Source: Acidobacteriota bacterium (GTDB taxonomy: Bacteria > Acidobacteriota > Terriglobia > Terriglobales > Acidobacteriaceae). Taken from it: a stretch of 64,000 bases of DNA. Shown piece after piece: positions 28,964 to 37,213 of the stretch. The notes below the pieces were generated by a model. The model saw only the letters and a list, made by a program, of their open reading frames with translations. It did no database searches and was not told the DNA's origin. Numbering within the stretch: the first letter of the stretch is position 1; each line of letters starts with the position of its first letter. The DNA is taken from contig JAFDVQ010000002.1 of NCBI GenBank assembly GCA_018268915.1, positions 1 through 64,000 on the forward strand, in the 5' to 3' direction. A program made the position numbers and the translations under genes.

Positions 28964-29001
28964 GTCAAACGTTTGACGAAGTTTGTCGTGATAGATAATC
29001 T
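28964..29001 (+). promoter_or_regulatory. 14-bp palindromic operator overlapping a promoter
   Basis: GTCAAACGTTTGAC (28964-28977) is a perfect palindrome with a central CG, the form typical of LacI-family operators. It overlaps a -35 box TTGACG (28973-28978), followed after 17 bases by TAATCT (28996-29001). A repressor bound there would block transcription of the short-chain dehydrogenase gene. The promoter position also favours the start at 29020 over 29002. Confidence 0.55.
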
Positions 29002-29019
29002 ATGAAAGAAGACTTCGAC

Positions 29020-29790
29020 ATGAATGTTTCACTTGATGGCAAAGTATCGATCGTTACCGGCGCTTCCTCCGGAATCGGTCTCGCGGTGACAAAGGCATAT
29101 CTTGAATCGAATGCAGCGGGAGTAGTCGCTGTTTTCAGGCGCACCGAGATTCCAGCCGAGCTAGAGGAGTGCAGAGCACAGTTCGGAAGCAAGCTGCAGA
29201 TCGTACATGGTGATGTCGCCAGGGAAGAGACCGCCATGGAATTTACCCGGATTGCACTCGAGCGCTTTGGAAGGATAGATATATTGGTGTCAAATGCTGC
29301 GCTTAGCGTGGTGAAGCCGATTCATCAGCATTCCCCCGAGGAGTGGGATGAGGTGATGAACTCAAATGTGAAGGCTGTATATTGGGCCAGCCGACACATC
29401 GTTCCAGTGATGATCAAGCAGGGCGGCGGCCTGATACTTCTGAGTGGATCAATCTCGGGAGAAGTTGGCATTCCCACCCAGGGCGCCTATGCGCCTTCGA
29501 AAGGTGCTCTGCATCAGATGGCCAGGCAAATGGCGGTCGAGTATGCCACTCACGGTATTCGTGTAAATGTAATCGCGTGCGGGACGGTTGATACACCCAT
29601 CGTGCACACGTCTGCAGTCAAATCCGGGGATCCGGAAGGGTATTGGGAAATGCTGAAAAGCAATCATCCTATTGGCCGGATCGCATCTGCAAACGAAGTT
29701 GCCTCTTTCTATACCTACATGGCGAGCGATCTTGCAAGTTTTTTCACTGGTTCCGTCTTGATGATGGATGGAGGCTTCACAGCCCGGTAG
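29020..29790 (+). CDS. Short-chain dehydrogenase/reductase (SDR)
   Basis: A 256-residue NAD(P)-dependent oxidoreductase of the classical SDR type. It has the cofactor motif TGASSGIG (13-20), SNAA (91-94), a catalytic Ser region SGSIS (142-146) and YAPSK (Tyr157, Lys161), plus PG-like and C-terminal GG..MDGGF elements. Such enzymes in sugar loci oxidise aldoses or lactols, or reduce keto intermediates. The start at 29020 follows AAAGAAG and lies 12 bases past the predicted transcription start; 29002 is the alternative. It sits 17 bp before the zinc dehydrogenase gene and forms an operon with it. Confidence 0.88.
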   Translation: MNVSLDGKVSIVTGASSGIGLAVTKAYLESNAAGVVAVFRRTEIPAELEECRAQFGSKLQIVHGDVAREETAMEFTRIALERFGRIDILVSNAALSVVKPIHQHSPEEWDEVMNSNVKAVYWASRHIVPVMIKQGGGLILLSGSISGEVGIPTQGAYAPSKGALHQMARQMAVEYATHGIRVNVIACGTVDTPIVHTSAVKSGDPEGYWEMLKSNHPIGRIASANEVASFYTYMASDLASFFTGSVLMMDGGFTAR

Positions 29791-29807
29791 CAACAAGGAA
29801 GGCATTG

Positions 29808-30815
29808 ATGCTCGCTGCACGATATCTCGGTCCGGACAAATTGGAGATGCTAGAAGTTCCGATCCCCGATTTATCCGATGAAGAGGCTCTCATAAGAGTC
29901 GAAGCCTGCGGATTTTGCGGCTCGGACCTGGGGATAGTGGCGGGTGTTCACCCGCGCGCTCGTGGGCCACTCACTCTTGGACATGAATTTTGCGGAACAA
30001 TTCACAGGATGAATACCGCCGGTCATGAGTTCGATATTGGTGATCGTGTCACTGCCTTTCCCCTGATATCGTGCGGAGAATGTTCCGCTTGTCGTTCGGG
30101 ACAGTCGCACGTATGTAGGAGCCTGAAGCTTTTTGGCTTCGATGCTGACGGAGCGATGGCTGAGTTTGTTCGCATTCCCATCCACAGCCTGCTCAAGCTT
30201 CCAAAGACGATGCCTGCCTCGATTGGCGCCGTCATAGAACCACTAGCAGTTGCAGTTCACGGCGTCTCAATGGCACCTAGAAGAAATGTGAAAAACATCG
30301 CCGTGTTAGGTGCGGGGCCTATCGGACTGCTAACTGCATTGGTCGCGAGTTCAGAATCAGAAAGCAACGTTTGTATCAGCGATATCCTTCCTTCACGGCT
30401 TGAGCTTGCGCGAGAGCTTGGAATCACTTCCTATTCCGCGGGTGCAGAGATGCGGGAACGGATTATGGCGGCTACAAATGGCGAGGGGGTCGATCTTGTC
30501 TATGAGTGTGCCGGCGCGCCTTCTTCCGCAGTCGATATGACTTCACTCCTGCGTCCAAGAGGTACGATTGTGAATCTTGGAGTCTTTAAAAGGCCGGTCG
30601 AAGTGGATCTACAGGCGATAAATTTCAAAGAACTTACGCTGATTGGCTCACGCGTCTACACAAAAGATGATTTCAAGACTGCCATCTCCATGGCGGAGAC
30701 TCTTCCACTTCAGCGTGTCGTCACTCATTCTTTTCCTTTGCGAGATGTTCAAGCTGCCTTTGAATGTTTCCGCGGCGGAAAGGGAGTGTGTAAGGTATTG
30801 ATCCTGCCGAATTGA
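29808..30815 (+). CDS. Zinc-dependent alcohol/polyol dehydrogenase
   Basis: A 335-residue medium-chain dehydrogenase. Catalytic zinc ligands are visible in ACGFCGSD (Cys) and LGHEF (His-Glu); the structural zinc site has four cysteines in SCGECSACRSGQSHVC. The NAD(H) motif is LGAGPIGLL, followed by an acidic residue (ISDILPSR) that favours NAD. The closest types are sorbitol, threonine and L-arabinitol/galactonate dehydrogenases. AAGGAAGG precedes the ATG. With the SDR gene directly upstream it probably handles the sugar or sugar acid released by this locus; the precise step is inference. Confidence 0.88.
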   Translation: MLAARYLGPDKLEMLEVPIPDLSDEEALIRVEACGFCGSDLGIVAGVHPRARGPLTLGHEFCGTIHRMNTAGHEFDIGDRVTAFPLISCGECSACRSGQSHVCRSLKLFGFDADGAMAEFVRIPIHSLLKLPKTMPASIGAVIEPLAVAVHGVSMAPRRNVKNIAVLGAGPIGLLTALVASSESESNVCISDILPSRLELARELGITSYSAGAEMRERIMAATNGEGVDLVYECAGAPSSAVDMTSLLRPRGTIVNLGVFKRPVEVDLQAINFKELTLIGSRVYTKDDFKTAISMAETLPLQRVVTHSFPLRDVQAAFECFRGGKGVCKVLILPN

Positions 30816-30824
30816 ACGATCGTT
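30815..30824. promoter_or_regulatory. Small palindrome before the MBL-fold gene
   Basis: AACGATCGTT is a perfect 10-bp palindrome, flanked by GTTTGGAC-like sequence, starting on the last base of the zinc dehydrogenase gene. Its CGTTTG half resembles the arm of the palindrome at 28964-28977, so it may be a weaker site for the same regulator. Confidence 0.25.
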
Positions 30825-30875
30825 TGGACAGATTGAATGCTCCCATAGTGGTGGGCCGATTTCCGGGTGAGTGCT

Positions 30876-31790
30876 ATGGCGAAACGGGTTTTCGCGTTTG
30901 ATCGGAATGATCCTTATGACCGTGCCTCCAAGGTAGAGCTGGTTATTCCGGCGCTGCTCGACAGCAAGCAGTATATGAAGAGCATTCGAGAGTTTGTGGT
31001 CCCGGAGGGCGGATTGGCCCTTTGGTACCTGGGCCAAAACGGATTCATTCTGAAATCGAGTACGGGCCCTCTGATTGGCATCGATCTTTACCTCAGTAAT
31101 AGCTGCGCGAGGAAATTCGGCCACCTACCTTTTCGGCTCGACCGTCAACTTCCAATATTCATCGAGCCCGAAGATCTCGATCTGGATGTTTTTATCGCAA
31201 CCCACTCCCACGATGATCATGCTGACCCTGAGACCATTCGCCGACTGCCCAAACACGATAGAACAGCATTCTTCGGGCCTGCCGATGCTTGCCGGATCTT
31301 TTTGGAATGCGGAGTCGATCGAAGTCGGTGCACTCTTATTCATCCTGGAGAGTCGGTCGCTCTTGGTGAGAAGCTGTTGCTCACACCGAGTTTCGCGATG
31401 CCTACTGACGGCACGGACCTGAATCATATTGGGATTGCTATTGTCTTTCCTAATGGCATAAAGTTCTACGACACTGGAGACACCGCATACTCAGATCTAC
31501 TTGGCCAATTGCTTCCTAAGAATGTCGATGTATGCGCAATCTGCATCAACGGTGGATTTCACAACCTCTCAGCTATGCAAGCGGCTGCAATCGTGAATGC
31601 TATTCGTCCCCGGGTGACGATACCTTGCCACTACGACATGATGGTGAACAACGTCGCTTGCCCGGAAATGCTAAAGGTAGCGCTTGATGTACTGGAGGTC
31701 GATACAGAATTCGTACTCATGAACTACTACGAACCCTGGGTTTATCAGCGAAAAGACATGTCAGCGAGTTGCGAAACCTCGCAAATTTAG
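30876..31790 (+). CDS. Metallo-beta-lactamase-fold hydrolase, UlaG-like
   Basis: A 304-residue cytoplasmic metal-dependent hydrolase. The core motif THSHDDHAD is the HXHXDH metal site. Further ligands fit the His in LNHIGIAI, the Asp in KFYDTGDTAYS and the His in IPCHYDMM. Close relatives include UlaG, the L-ascorbate-6-phosphate lactonase, so opening of a sugar lactone is a fair guess next to two sugar dehydrogenases. The ATG at 30876 follows GGTGAG; a GTG nine bases upstream is also possible. Its stop overlaps the convergent GntR gene by four bases. Confidence 0.78.
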   Translation: MAKRVFAFDRNDPYDRASKVELVIPALLDSKQYMKSIREFVVPEGGLALWYLGQNGFILKSSTGPLIGIDLYLSNSCARKFGHLPFRLDRQLPIFIEPEDLDLDVFIATHSHDDHADPETIRRLPKHDRTAFFGPADACRIFLECGVDRSRCTLIHPGESVALGEKLLLTPSFAMPTDGTDLNHIGIAIVFPNGIKFYDTGDTAYSDLLGQLLPKNVDVCAICINGGFHNLSAMQAAAIVNAIRPRVTIPCHYDMMVNNVACPEMLKVALDVLEVDTEFVLMNYYEPWVYQRKDMSASCETSQI

Positions 31791-32509
31791 ACGCGACCTA
31801 AAGACCCTGCCCATTCGTTCAAACTCATGTCCTGCTCACTAAGGTTCAACCCGTATTGAGTGTTCCAGTAATTCACGGATTGCTTGATAAATGCCTTACG
31901 GGCAATGTCTTTGTCGCGACTACGCAGCCCTTCCAGAATCCCGAGATGTTCTTGAGCAGCCGCAAGTCTTTCCCCGATCGCCTGGGGATTACCGAGCCAC
32001 CGATCAACTACGGAAAAGACGAAAAGCCGAAATGTGATTGTCTCGAGAGTATCCCGGAGATATTCGTTCTTGGCGAGTTGCCAGATCTTCCGATGAAATG
32101 CAACGTCGCTCTCATGAAAACGCTGTATCTCGGCTTTGGAGACTCCTGTTCCCGTCATAGCCTCAACTAAGGCAGTCAGCTCTTGATCGGCTTCTGTTGT
32201 AAAGTTCTCAGCGGCTTTTCCGATTGCTATGGCTTCCAAGGGGATTCTGACCTCTTGAATGAGCCGGTAGTCCTCTGGGCTCAAGCGCGCAACGTATGTA
32301 CCACGTTGCGGAGTCCGTCTCAGTAAGCCTTGATGTTCAAGCTCGTGGAGCGCTTCCCTCAAGGTTGGTTGTCCGATCCCGAGACGCGCAGCCCACTTTT
32401 GTTCGATCAGGCGATCACCACCTCGCAGTTCGCCAGAAATAATCGCCTCGCGAATAGCTTGTGCAGCTGCTTGCGGAGCAGATTGGATAGTGAGTTGCCC
32501 AACGCCCAC
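31787..32509 (-). CDS. GntR family regulator, FCD (FadR) subfamily
   Basis: A 240-residue transcription factor. The N-terminal winged helix-turn-helix (about 12-75) has the family string REAIISGELRGGDRLIEQKWAARLGIGQPTLREAL and a TPQRGTYVA wing, shown here in part. The C-terminal FCD domain (about 85-215) binds small carboxylates and often a metal; FHESDVAFHRKIW supplies typical Asp and His ligands. It probably senses a sugar acid or related intermediate and controls this locus. The GTG start has AGGAGA seven bases before it. It lies downstream of the short LacI-type gene on the same strand. Confidence 0.88.
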   Translation of the reverse strand: MGVGQLTIQSAPQAAAQAIREAIISGELRGGDRLIEQKWAARLGIGQPTLREALHELEHQGLLRRTPQRGTYVARLSPEDYRLIQEVRIPLEAIAIGKAAENFTTEADQELTALVEAMTGTGVSKAEIQRFHESDVAFHRKIWQLAKNEYLRDTLETITFRLFVFSVVDRWLGNPQAIGERLAAAQEHLGILEGLRSRDKDIARKAFIKQSVNYWNTQYGLNLSEQDMSLNEWAGSLGRV

Positions 32510-32650
32510 GTTCAGTTCTCCTGCAGTGATTAACTATATTCTATTCGATGGTCATATCGATTTCAGGCGCGCTCGGCAGATTCAATCGAGCCGATTCTTT
32601 CAGCCGCCCTACCGTGAGAGGCGTCCCAACTATTGCAAGATATTGATCAA

Positions 32651-33004
32651 TCAAACTGCCACCTTTGATCGGTCGTTCAGATAACGTCTGAACTGACGGA
32701 TTGTTCGCTTCAAATCTCTGTTCTCTCGCTTCAGCATTTGGATTTGCTGGTGTGACGTCATGCGGCGACTGTAACTCTCGCTCCGACTCTCGGCTTCTGT
32801 CCAGGATCTAAGATGTCGTTTCTTTCGGCCGTGCAGGCGGCTGAGCTCAGCTGCAACCGCGCTTGGAGAGAATTGCAGCTTGGCAACAGCTGCTGCGACT
32901 CGGTCTTGTGTTTGTCGTGCAACCTTCTCAGGGCTATTCATTACACGGGACACTGTTGCGGCTGAAACTCCAGCTTCACTTGCGACATCTCGAATCGTTG
33001 CCAT
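32651..33004 (-). CDS. Short LacI-type HTH protein with C-terminal coiled coil
   Basis: A 117-residue protein. Residues 1-50 are a LacI-family DNA-binding head (MATIRDVASEAGVSAATVSR, then a truncated hinge-like FSPSAVAAEL). The roughly 280-residue sugar-binding domain of normal LacI/PurR proteins is missing. In its place is a basic linker and a charged heptad-like segment (about 83-110: QIQMLKRENRDLKRTIRQF) that should form a coiled coil, perhaps for dimerisation. It could be a constitutive or partner-dependent regulator. The ATG at 33004 fits the family start. It is divergent from GH127, whose promoter carries inverted repeats. Confidence 0.7.
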   Translation of the reverse strand: MATIRDVASEAGVSAATVSRVMNSPEKVARQTQDRVAAAVAKLQFSPSAVAAELSRLHGRKKRHLRSWTEAESRSESYSRRMTSHQQIQMLKRENRDLKRTIRQFRRYLNDRSKVAV

Positions 33005-33052
33005 TTGACCTGCCAATCTCATTGAGCAGAAGTTGGGAATGTGAAATGAACT

Positions 33053-33088
33053 AATAGATTGACTCTACGCGTTAATCTATTATAGATT
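33053..33088 (+). promoter_or_regulatory. GH127 promoter with three AATAGATT-type half-sites
   Basis: A -35 TTGACT (33059-33064) and -10 TATAGA (33081-33086) lie 16 bases apart, just before the GH127 start. Overlapping them are AATAGATT (33053-33060), its inverse AATCTATT (33074-33081) and another TAGATT (33083-33088). AATCTA/TAGATT thus forms a tight dyad with a 3-bp spacer over the -10. This is a candidate operator for the GntR or short LacI-type protein. Confidence 0.5.
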
Positions 33089-33107
33089 GACTGCCGAGGT
33101 TTTGAAA

Positions 33108-35234
33108 ATGAATTCATCAGCACCGAAACGGTCCCTCGTGAGCCGCCGTTCCTTTATTCGAACAGTGGCTGCAGCTGGTATTGCATCAACTGCTGTCAGT
33201 CGTGCCGAGGTCTCGAGACAGGTTGACGATGATGCTTTTGAGCCAAATCACGAGCAGGCGGGAGTGTCGAATTCACTTCACCGATTGGAGCCAGTACCCA
33301 TCGAGAAGGTCGCGATTGATGATAAGTTTTGGTCGGCAAAGCGAAATACCTGGCAGCAAGTCACAATCCGCGATTGCTTCGCCAAATTCGAGACCTACCA
33401 GACCGGAACGTTTAACAATTTTGATCGTGTGACTGCGGGTGAACATGGAAATCACGCAGGGGATCCATGGTGGGACGGTCTCATCTATGAAATGATCCGT
33501 GGCTCAGCAGACTTTTTGCGCAGTCACCCCGATCCAGAGCTTGAGCGGCAAATTGACGGCTACATCTCCCGCATCGCAGCTGCGGCGGCCGTCAACCCTC
33601 AGGGTTACATCAACACATACACCACGTTGGTAGAGCCAGGACATGAGTGGGGACTAAATGGTGGCCTTCAGCTCTGGCAGCATGAAATCTATAACCTTGG
33701 TGCGTTAGTCGATGCTGGCGTTCATTACTATCGCGCAACCGGTAAAACGCAGTTGTTGGCAGTAGGAATAAAAATCGCGAACTACATGGCGGAGTTTATG
33801 GGTCCGCCTCCGAAGAAAAACCTGGTACCTTGCCATCCCTTACCTGAAGAGGCGATGGTCCGACTCTACGAACTCTTCAAGGAACAGCCAGACCTCAGGG
33901 CCAAGATAGATTTGCCGGTGCATGAAGATGACTATTTTCACCTGGCAGAGTTCTGGATCGAGAATCGTGGCAACAACATCGGCAAGCCGGATTGGAAAAA
34001 TCAGAAGGCATCAGAACAATTCGTTCGCAACCAGGAATATGGGACGGGCAGACCTTCCTGGGGAACGTATGCGCAGGACGATGCATCCGTGTTCGAGCAA
34101 AAGGACATTCATGGTCATGCGGTACGAGCGACGCTACTGTGCACTGGCATTGCCGCCGCGGCGCGCGTGAACGATGACGAGCGATATCGAGAGACGGCAG
34201 TGCGACTGTGGGAGAACATGGTGTACCGCAGGATGCACATTACGGGTGGCGTGGGGTCTTATGCGCAGGAAGAGAAATTCGGCCCCGACTACGCTCTTCC
34301 GAACGATGCATACAACGAGACATGCGCAGCCGTGGGAGCCGGCTTCTTCCATCACAACATGAACATGGCATTCGGCCAGGCGCGTTTTGCCGATGAGCTC
34401 GAACGCGTCTTATATAACGGCGCATTGTCGGGTGTGTCGCTGCATGGTGATAGATACTTTTATGAAAACCCACTCGAAGCGACCAGGTCGCGGGAGCGCT
34501 GGTCTTGGCACAATTGCCCCTGCTGTCCACCAATGTTCTTAAAAATGATGGGTGCGTTGCCCTCTTATATCTATGCGACCGACGACGACGGAGCGTATGT
34601 CAACCTGTTCATCGGCAGTCGCGCGAAGGTGGCTGTGAAGGGAACCAAAGTCTCCATTCGTCAGGACACGGAGTATCCGTGGAAGGGCGCCGTCCGAATT
34701 GCCGTAGATCCAGAGGGGCCCGCAACATTCGCGTTGATGCTCAGAGTTCCGGCTTGGTGTAACGGGGAGACGGTCAAGTTGAACGGGCGAGCGATCTCAA
34801 CAGCACAGCGCGTACGTGGTTATGTTCGAATTGAGCGCACCTGGAACCCAAATGATGTTGTCGACTTTGATATGCCAATGCCAATTCGGCAGGTGTTTGC
34901 TAATCCTCTTATCGCGGCAAATGTCGGGCGTTGCGCAATTATGCGTGGTCCATTGGTTTACTGCGTGGAGTCTGTTGACAATCCGGGCCGAATTACCGAG
35001 TTGCTCATGATGCATCCCGCGCCAATCAAAGAGAATTTCGACGAATCCATGCTGAAAGGTGTGGTCGTGCTCAGGGCGCAGGGTGCAACCGCGCACCCCC
35101 AAGAGGACGTGCTCTATTCAACCAGCCGGCAACTTGGTGCGAACACATCCGCTGTGATCACTGCAGTGCCTTACTACTCAAACGCCAATCGAGGGCCCGT
35201 GGACATGGCTGTCTGGCTGCCCGTAACCACATAG
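33108..35234 (+). CDS. GH127 family beta-L-arabinofuranosidase-like enzyme
   Basis: A 708-residue protein of the GH127 (formerly DUF1680) family, which removes beta-L-arabinofuranosyl units. A Tat signal (SRRSFIRTVAAAGIAST) sends it to the periplasm folded, consistent with metal binding. The catalytic zinc-thiolate site of the family is intact: Glu404 and Cys406 in YNETCAAVG, and Cys472-Cys473 in CPCCPPMF, one of which is the nucleophile. An (alpha/alpha)6 barrel precedes C-terminal beta-sheet domains. The ATG at 33108 follows GAGGT; an upstream TTG lies within the promoter. It heads an operon with a dehydrogenase, an SDR and GH51. Confidence 0.88.
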   Translation: MNSSAPKRSLVSRRSFIRTVAAAGIASTAVSRAEVSRQVDDDAFEPNHEQAGVSNSLHRLEPVPIEKVAIDDKFWSAKRNTWQQVTIRDCFAKFETYQTGTFNNFDRVTAGEHGNHAGDPWWDGLIYEMIRGSADFLRSHPDPELERQIDGYISRIAAAAAVNPQGYINTYTTLVEPGHEWGLNGGLQLWQHEIYNLGALVDAGVHYYRATGKTQLLAVGIKIANYMAEFMGPPPKKNLVPCHPLPEEAMVRLYELFKEQPDLRAKIDLPVHEDDYFHLAEFWIENRGNNIGKPDWKNQKASEQFVRNQEYGTGRPSWGTYAQDDASVFEQKDIHGHAVRATLLCTGIAAAARVNDDERYRETAVRLWENMVYRRMHITGGVGSYAQEEKFGPDYALPNDAYNETCAAVGAGFFHHNMNMAFGQARFADELERVLYNGALSGVSLHGDRYFYENPLEATRSRERWSWHNCPCCPPMFLKMMGALPSYIYATDDDGAYVNLFIGSRAKVAVKGTKVSIRQDTEYPWKGAVRIAVDPEGPATFALMLRVPAWCNGETVKLNGRAISTAQRVRGYVRIERTWNPNDVVDFDMPMPIRQVFANPLIAANVGRCAIMRGPLVYCVESVDNPGRITELLMMHPAPIKENFDESMLKGVVVLRAQGATAHPQEDVLYSTSRQLGANTSAVITAVPYYSNANRGPVDMAVWLPVTT

Positions 35235-35281
35235 AGAAAGCTTCGCATCCTCAGTCGCCCGCTAACCAAGACAGGAAGCTC

Positions 35282-36355
35282 ATGAAGGCGCTGCTTTTGA
35301 CCGGCAACCGAACCCTCCAGGTCGCTGAAGTATCCAAGCCTATTCCGGGACCTTACGAGGTTCTCATCCGTGTCGCCGCCTGCGGCATCTGCGGTAGCGA
35401 CGTCCATGGATACGATGGCTCGTCTGGTCGTCGCATCCCTCCGCTGGTCATGGGGCACGAGGCAGCAGGCACGATCGCCCAGATCGGAGATGAAGTATCG
35501 GGATTCGAAGTTGGTGATCGCGTTACCTTCGACTCGACAATCTATTGTGGCGAGTGCCATTTCTGCAGGGAGGGCAGAGTCAATCTCTGTGAACGGCGGC
35601 AGGTCGTCGGCGTCTCTTGTGCTGAGTTTCATCGTGAGGGAGCATTCGCGGAATTCGTGGTCGTACCCCAGCGTATCCTCTACAAACTACCTGCGTCCAT
35701 GCCGATGCCGGAAGCGGCGATGGTCGAGGCGGTTGCCGTTGCGCTGCATGCGGTTCGCGTCAGTGGCCTTAAGCCGGATCAAAGCTGCTTGGTGATCGGA
35801 GCGGGCATGATCGGGCTACTCGTAATGCAGGCTGCCTGGGCCGCAGGTTGCAGGAAGGTGTTGATTGCAGATTTAGACGAAAGCCGGCTGGAAATCGCCA
35901 AGAGACTTGGTCCTGTCAAAGCTATCACCGGGGGCTCGACAGAGATGATCAAACAAGCAACTGAGTACTGTAGTGGCGTCGGACCGGACGTCGTTTATGA
36001 AGCAGTGGGGGTCAACCAAACGGTCATGGCATCGTTGAACGCGGTTCGTAAGGGCGGAACCGTCACCCTAGTTGGAAATATCTCTCCAGAGGCGAATTTT
36101 CCGCTGCAGAGGGTGGTTTCTCGAGAGATTCGGGTGTTGGGGAGCGCGGCCTCAGCGGGGGAATATCTGGAGGCAATCGATCTCATTGCGAACGGGACTA
36201 TCAAGGTGAAGCAGCTGATCTCAGCCGTGAGCCCCCTGGAGAAGGGCCCCGAGTGGTTTGACCGTCTCTATTCCCGCGAGCCCAATCTGATGAAGGTAGT
36301 ACTTACCGTTGACGAAGCCGACAAGCAGAGCAGAATTGAGTCGTCCATTGTCTGA
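35282..36355 (+). CDS. Zinc-dependent dehydrogenase (second copy)
   Basis: A 357-residue medium-chain dehydrogenase with the catalytic zinc Cys in ACGICGSDVHGYDG, MGHEA, a structural zinc cluster in CGECHFCREGRVNLC, and the NAD motif IGAGMIGLL followed by acidic DLDESR. It is a paralogue of the enzyme at 29808, not a duplicate, and resembles L-iditol/sorbitol or galactitol-1-phosphate dehydrogenases. It lies in the GH127-GH51 operon and so most likely oxidises arabinose, arabinitol or a derived sugar acid. AGGAAGC precedes the ATG. The 3-prime end overlaps the next gene. Confidence 0.88.
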   Translation: MKALLLTGNRTLQVAEVSKPIPGPYEVLIRVAACGICGSDVHGYDGSSGRRIPPLVMGHEAAGTIAQIGDEVSGFEVGDRVTFDSTIYCGECHFCREGRVNLCERRQVVGVSCAEFHREGAFAEFVVVPQRILYKLPASMPMPEAAMVEAVAVALHAVRVSGLKPDQSCLVIGAGMIGLLVMQAAWAAGCRKVLIADLDESRLEIAKRLGPVKAITGGSTEMIKQATEYCSGVGPDVVYEAVGVNQTVMASLNAVRKGGTVTLVGNISPEANFPLQRVVSREIRVLGSAASAGEYLEAIDLIANGTIKVKQLISAVSPLEKGPEWFDRLYSREPNLMKVVLTVDEADKQSRIESSIV

Positions 36356-37169
36356 GCGCCGGTTATTCGATCTCCACGGACAAGTGGCACTAGTCACAGG
36401 CACAAGCAGAGGATTGGGCCAATACTTTGCACGTGCGCTAGCTAAGGCGGGAGCTGACCTGGTTCTTACTAGCCGTGACCCTCTTGCCCTCCAAGAATTC
36501 GAATCAGAGATCGAGGCACTGGGACGGAAGACGTTTTGTGTTGCACTGGATGTACGTAAGCGAGAGAGCATTGAATCGGCCGTTGAGAGCGCTTGGAAAC
36601 ACTTCGGGCAGATCCAGATTCTCGTCAACAATGCTGGTTGCAATGTGCGTAAGCCAGCGTTGGACGTAACCTGGGATGATTGGGACCTGGTGCTCGAGAC
36701 AAACCTGCGCGGCAGCTTTTTTGCTGCTCAGGCAATGGCTCGGCGCATGATCGCAAATCGGTACGGCCGCATCATCAATATTGGTTCAGTCACAAGCGTC
36801 TTCGGCTACGCGGGATTGGCGCCTTATGGCGCCAGCCGCGGAGGTATACGGCAGCTCACCATGAGCCTTGCAGACGATTGGGGACCTCATGGCATTACCG
36901 TGAATTGTCTCGCGCCTGGGTGGTTCCGTACGGATCAGAACAAAGTGATGTACGAAGATGAAGAATGGGTCGCGTATCTTAAAGATCGAATTCCAGTGAA
37001 GCGGCCTGGGAGGCCAGACGATCTGGATGGTGCGGTAGTATTTCTGGCATCGGAAGAGAGCCGTTATATTACTGGTCAGACTCTTCTTATAGATGGTGGC
37101 ATCTCAACAGGATCTACGAGAGCGACAGCACGCTCATCGTCGAATTCTTTGTCTACAGGGCAGAAATAA
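36309..37169 (+). CDS. SDR oxidoreductase with altered active site (YxxxR)
   Basis: A protein of up to 286 residues with the SDR cofactor motif TGTSRGLG (30-37), NNAG (107-110), catalytic Ser160 in NIGSVTS, and Tyr173. Where the family has Lys four residues after Tyr, this protein reads YGASR (Arg177). The rest, including the LAPGWFRTD segment and the C-terminal LLIDGG, is normal. Arg may keep partial function or reflect specialisation; relatives are gluconate 5-dehydrogenase-like. No ATG suits the start: TTG codons at 36309, 36336 or 36348 are candidates, all overlapping the upstream dehydrogenase, so translation is probably coupled. Confidence 0.8.
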   Translation: MTKPTSRAELSRPLSERRLFDLHGQVALVTGTSRGLGQYFARALAKAGADLVLTSRDPLALQEFESEIEALGRKTFCVALDVRKRESIESAVESAWKHFGQIQILVNNAGCNVRKPALDVTWDDWDLVLETNLRGSFFAAQAMARRMIANRYGRIINIGSVTSVFGYAGLAPYGASRGGIRQLTMSLADDWGPHGITVNCLAPGWFRTDQNKVMYEDEEWVAYLKDRIPVKRPGRPDDLDGAVVFLASEESRYITGQTLLIDGGISTGSTRATARSSSNSLSTGQK

Positions 37170-37213
37170 TCTACGAGGTAAGCGTTTTTCTGAAGTCAAG
37201 TTCGGAGAAAGCG

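Noticed and set aside
32642..32651. ATTGATCAAT palindrome as an operator for the GntR gene
   Set aside because: It overlaps the stop codon of the short LacI-type gene and is only 10 bp of AT-rich sequence; chance is likely.
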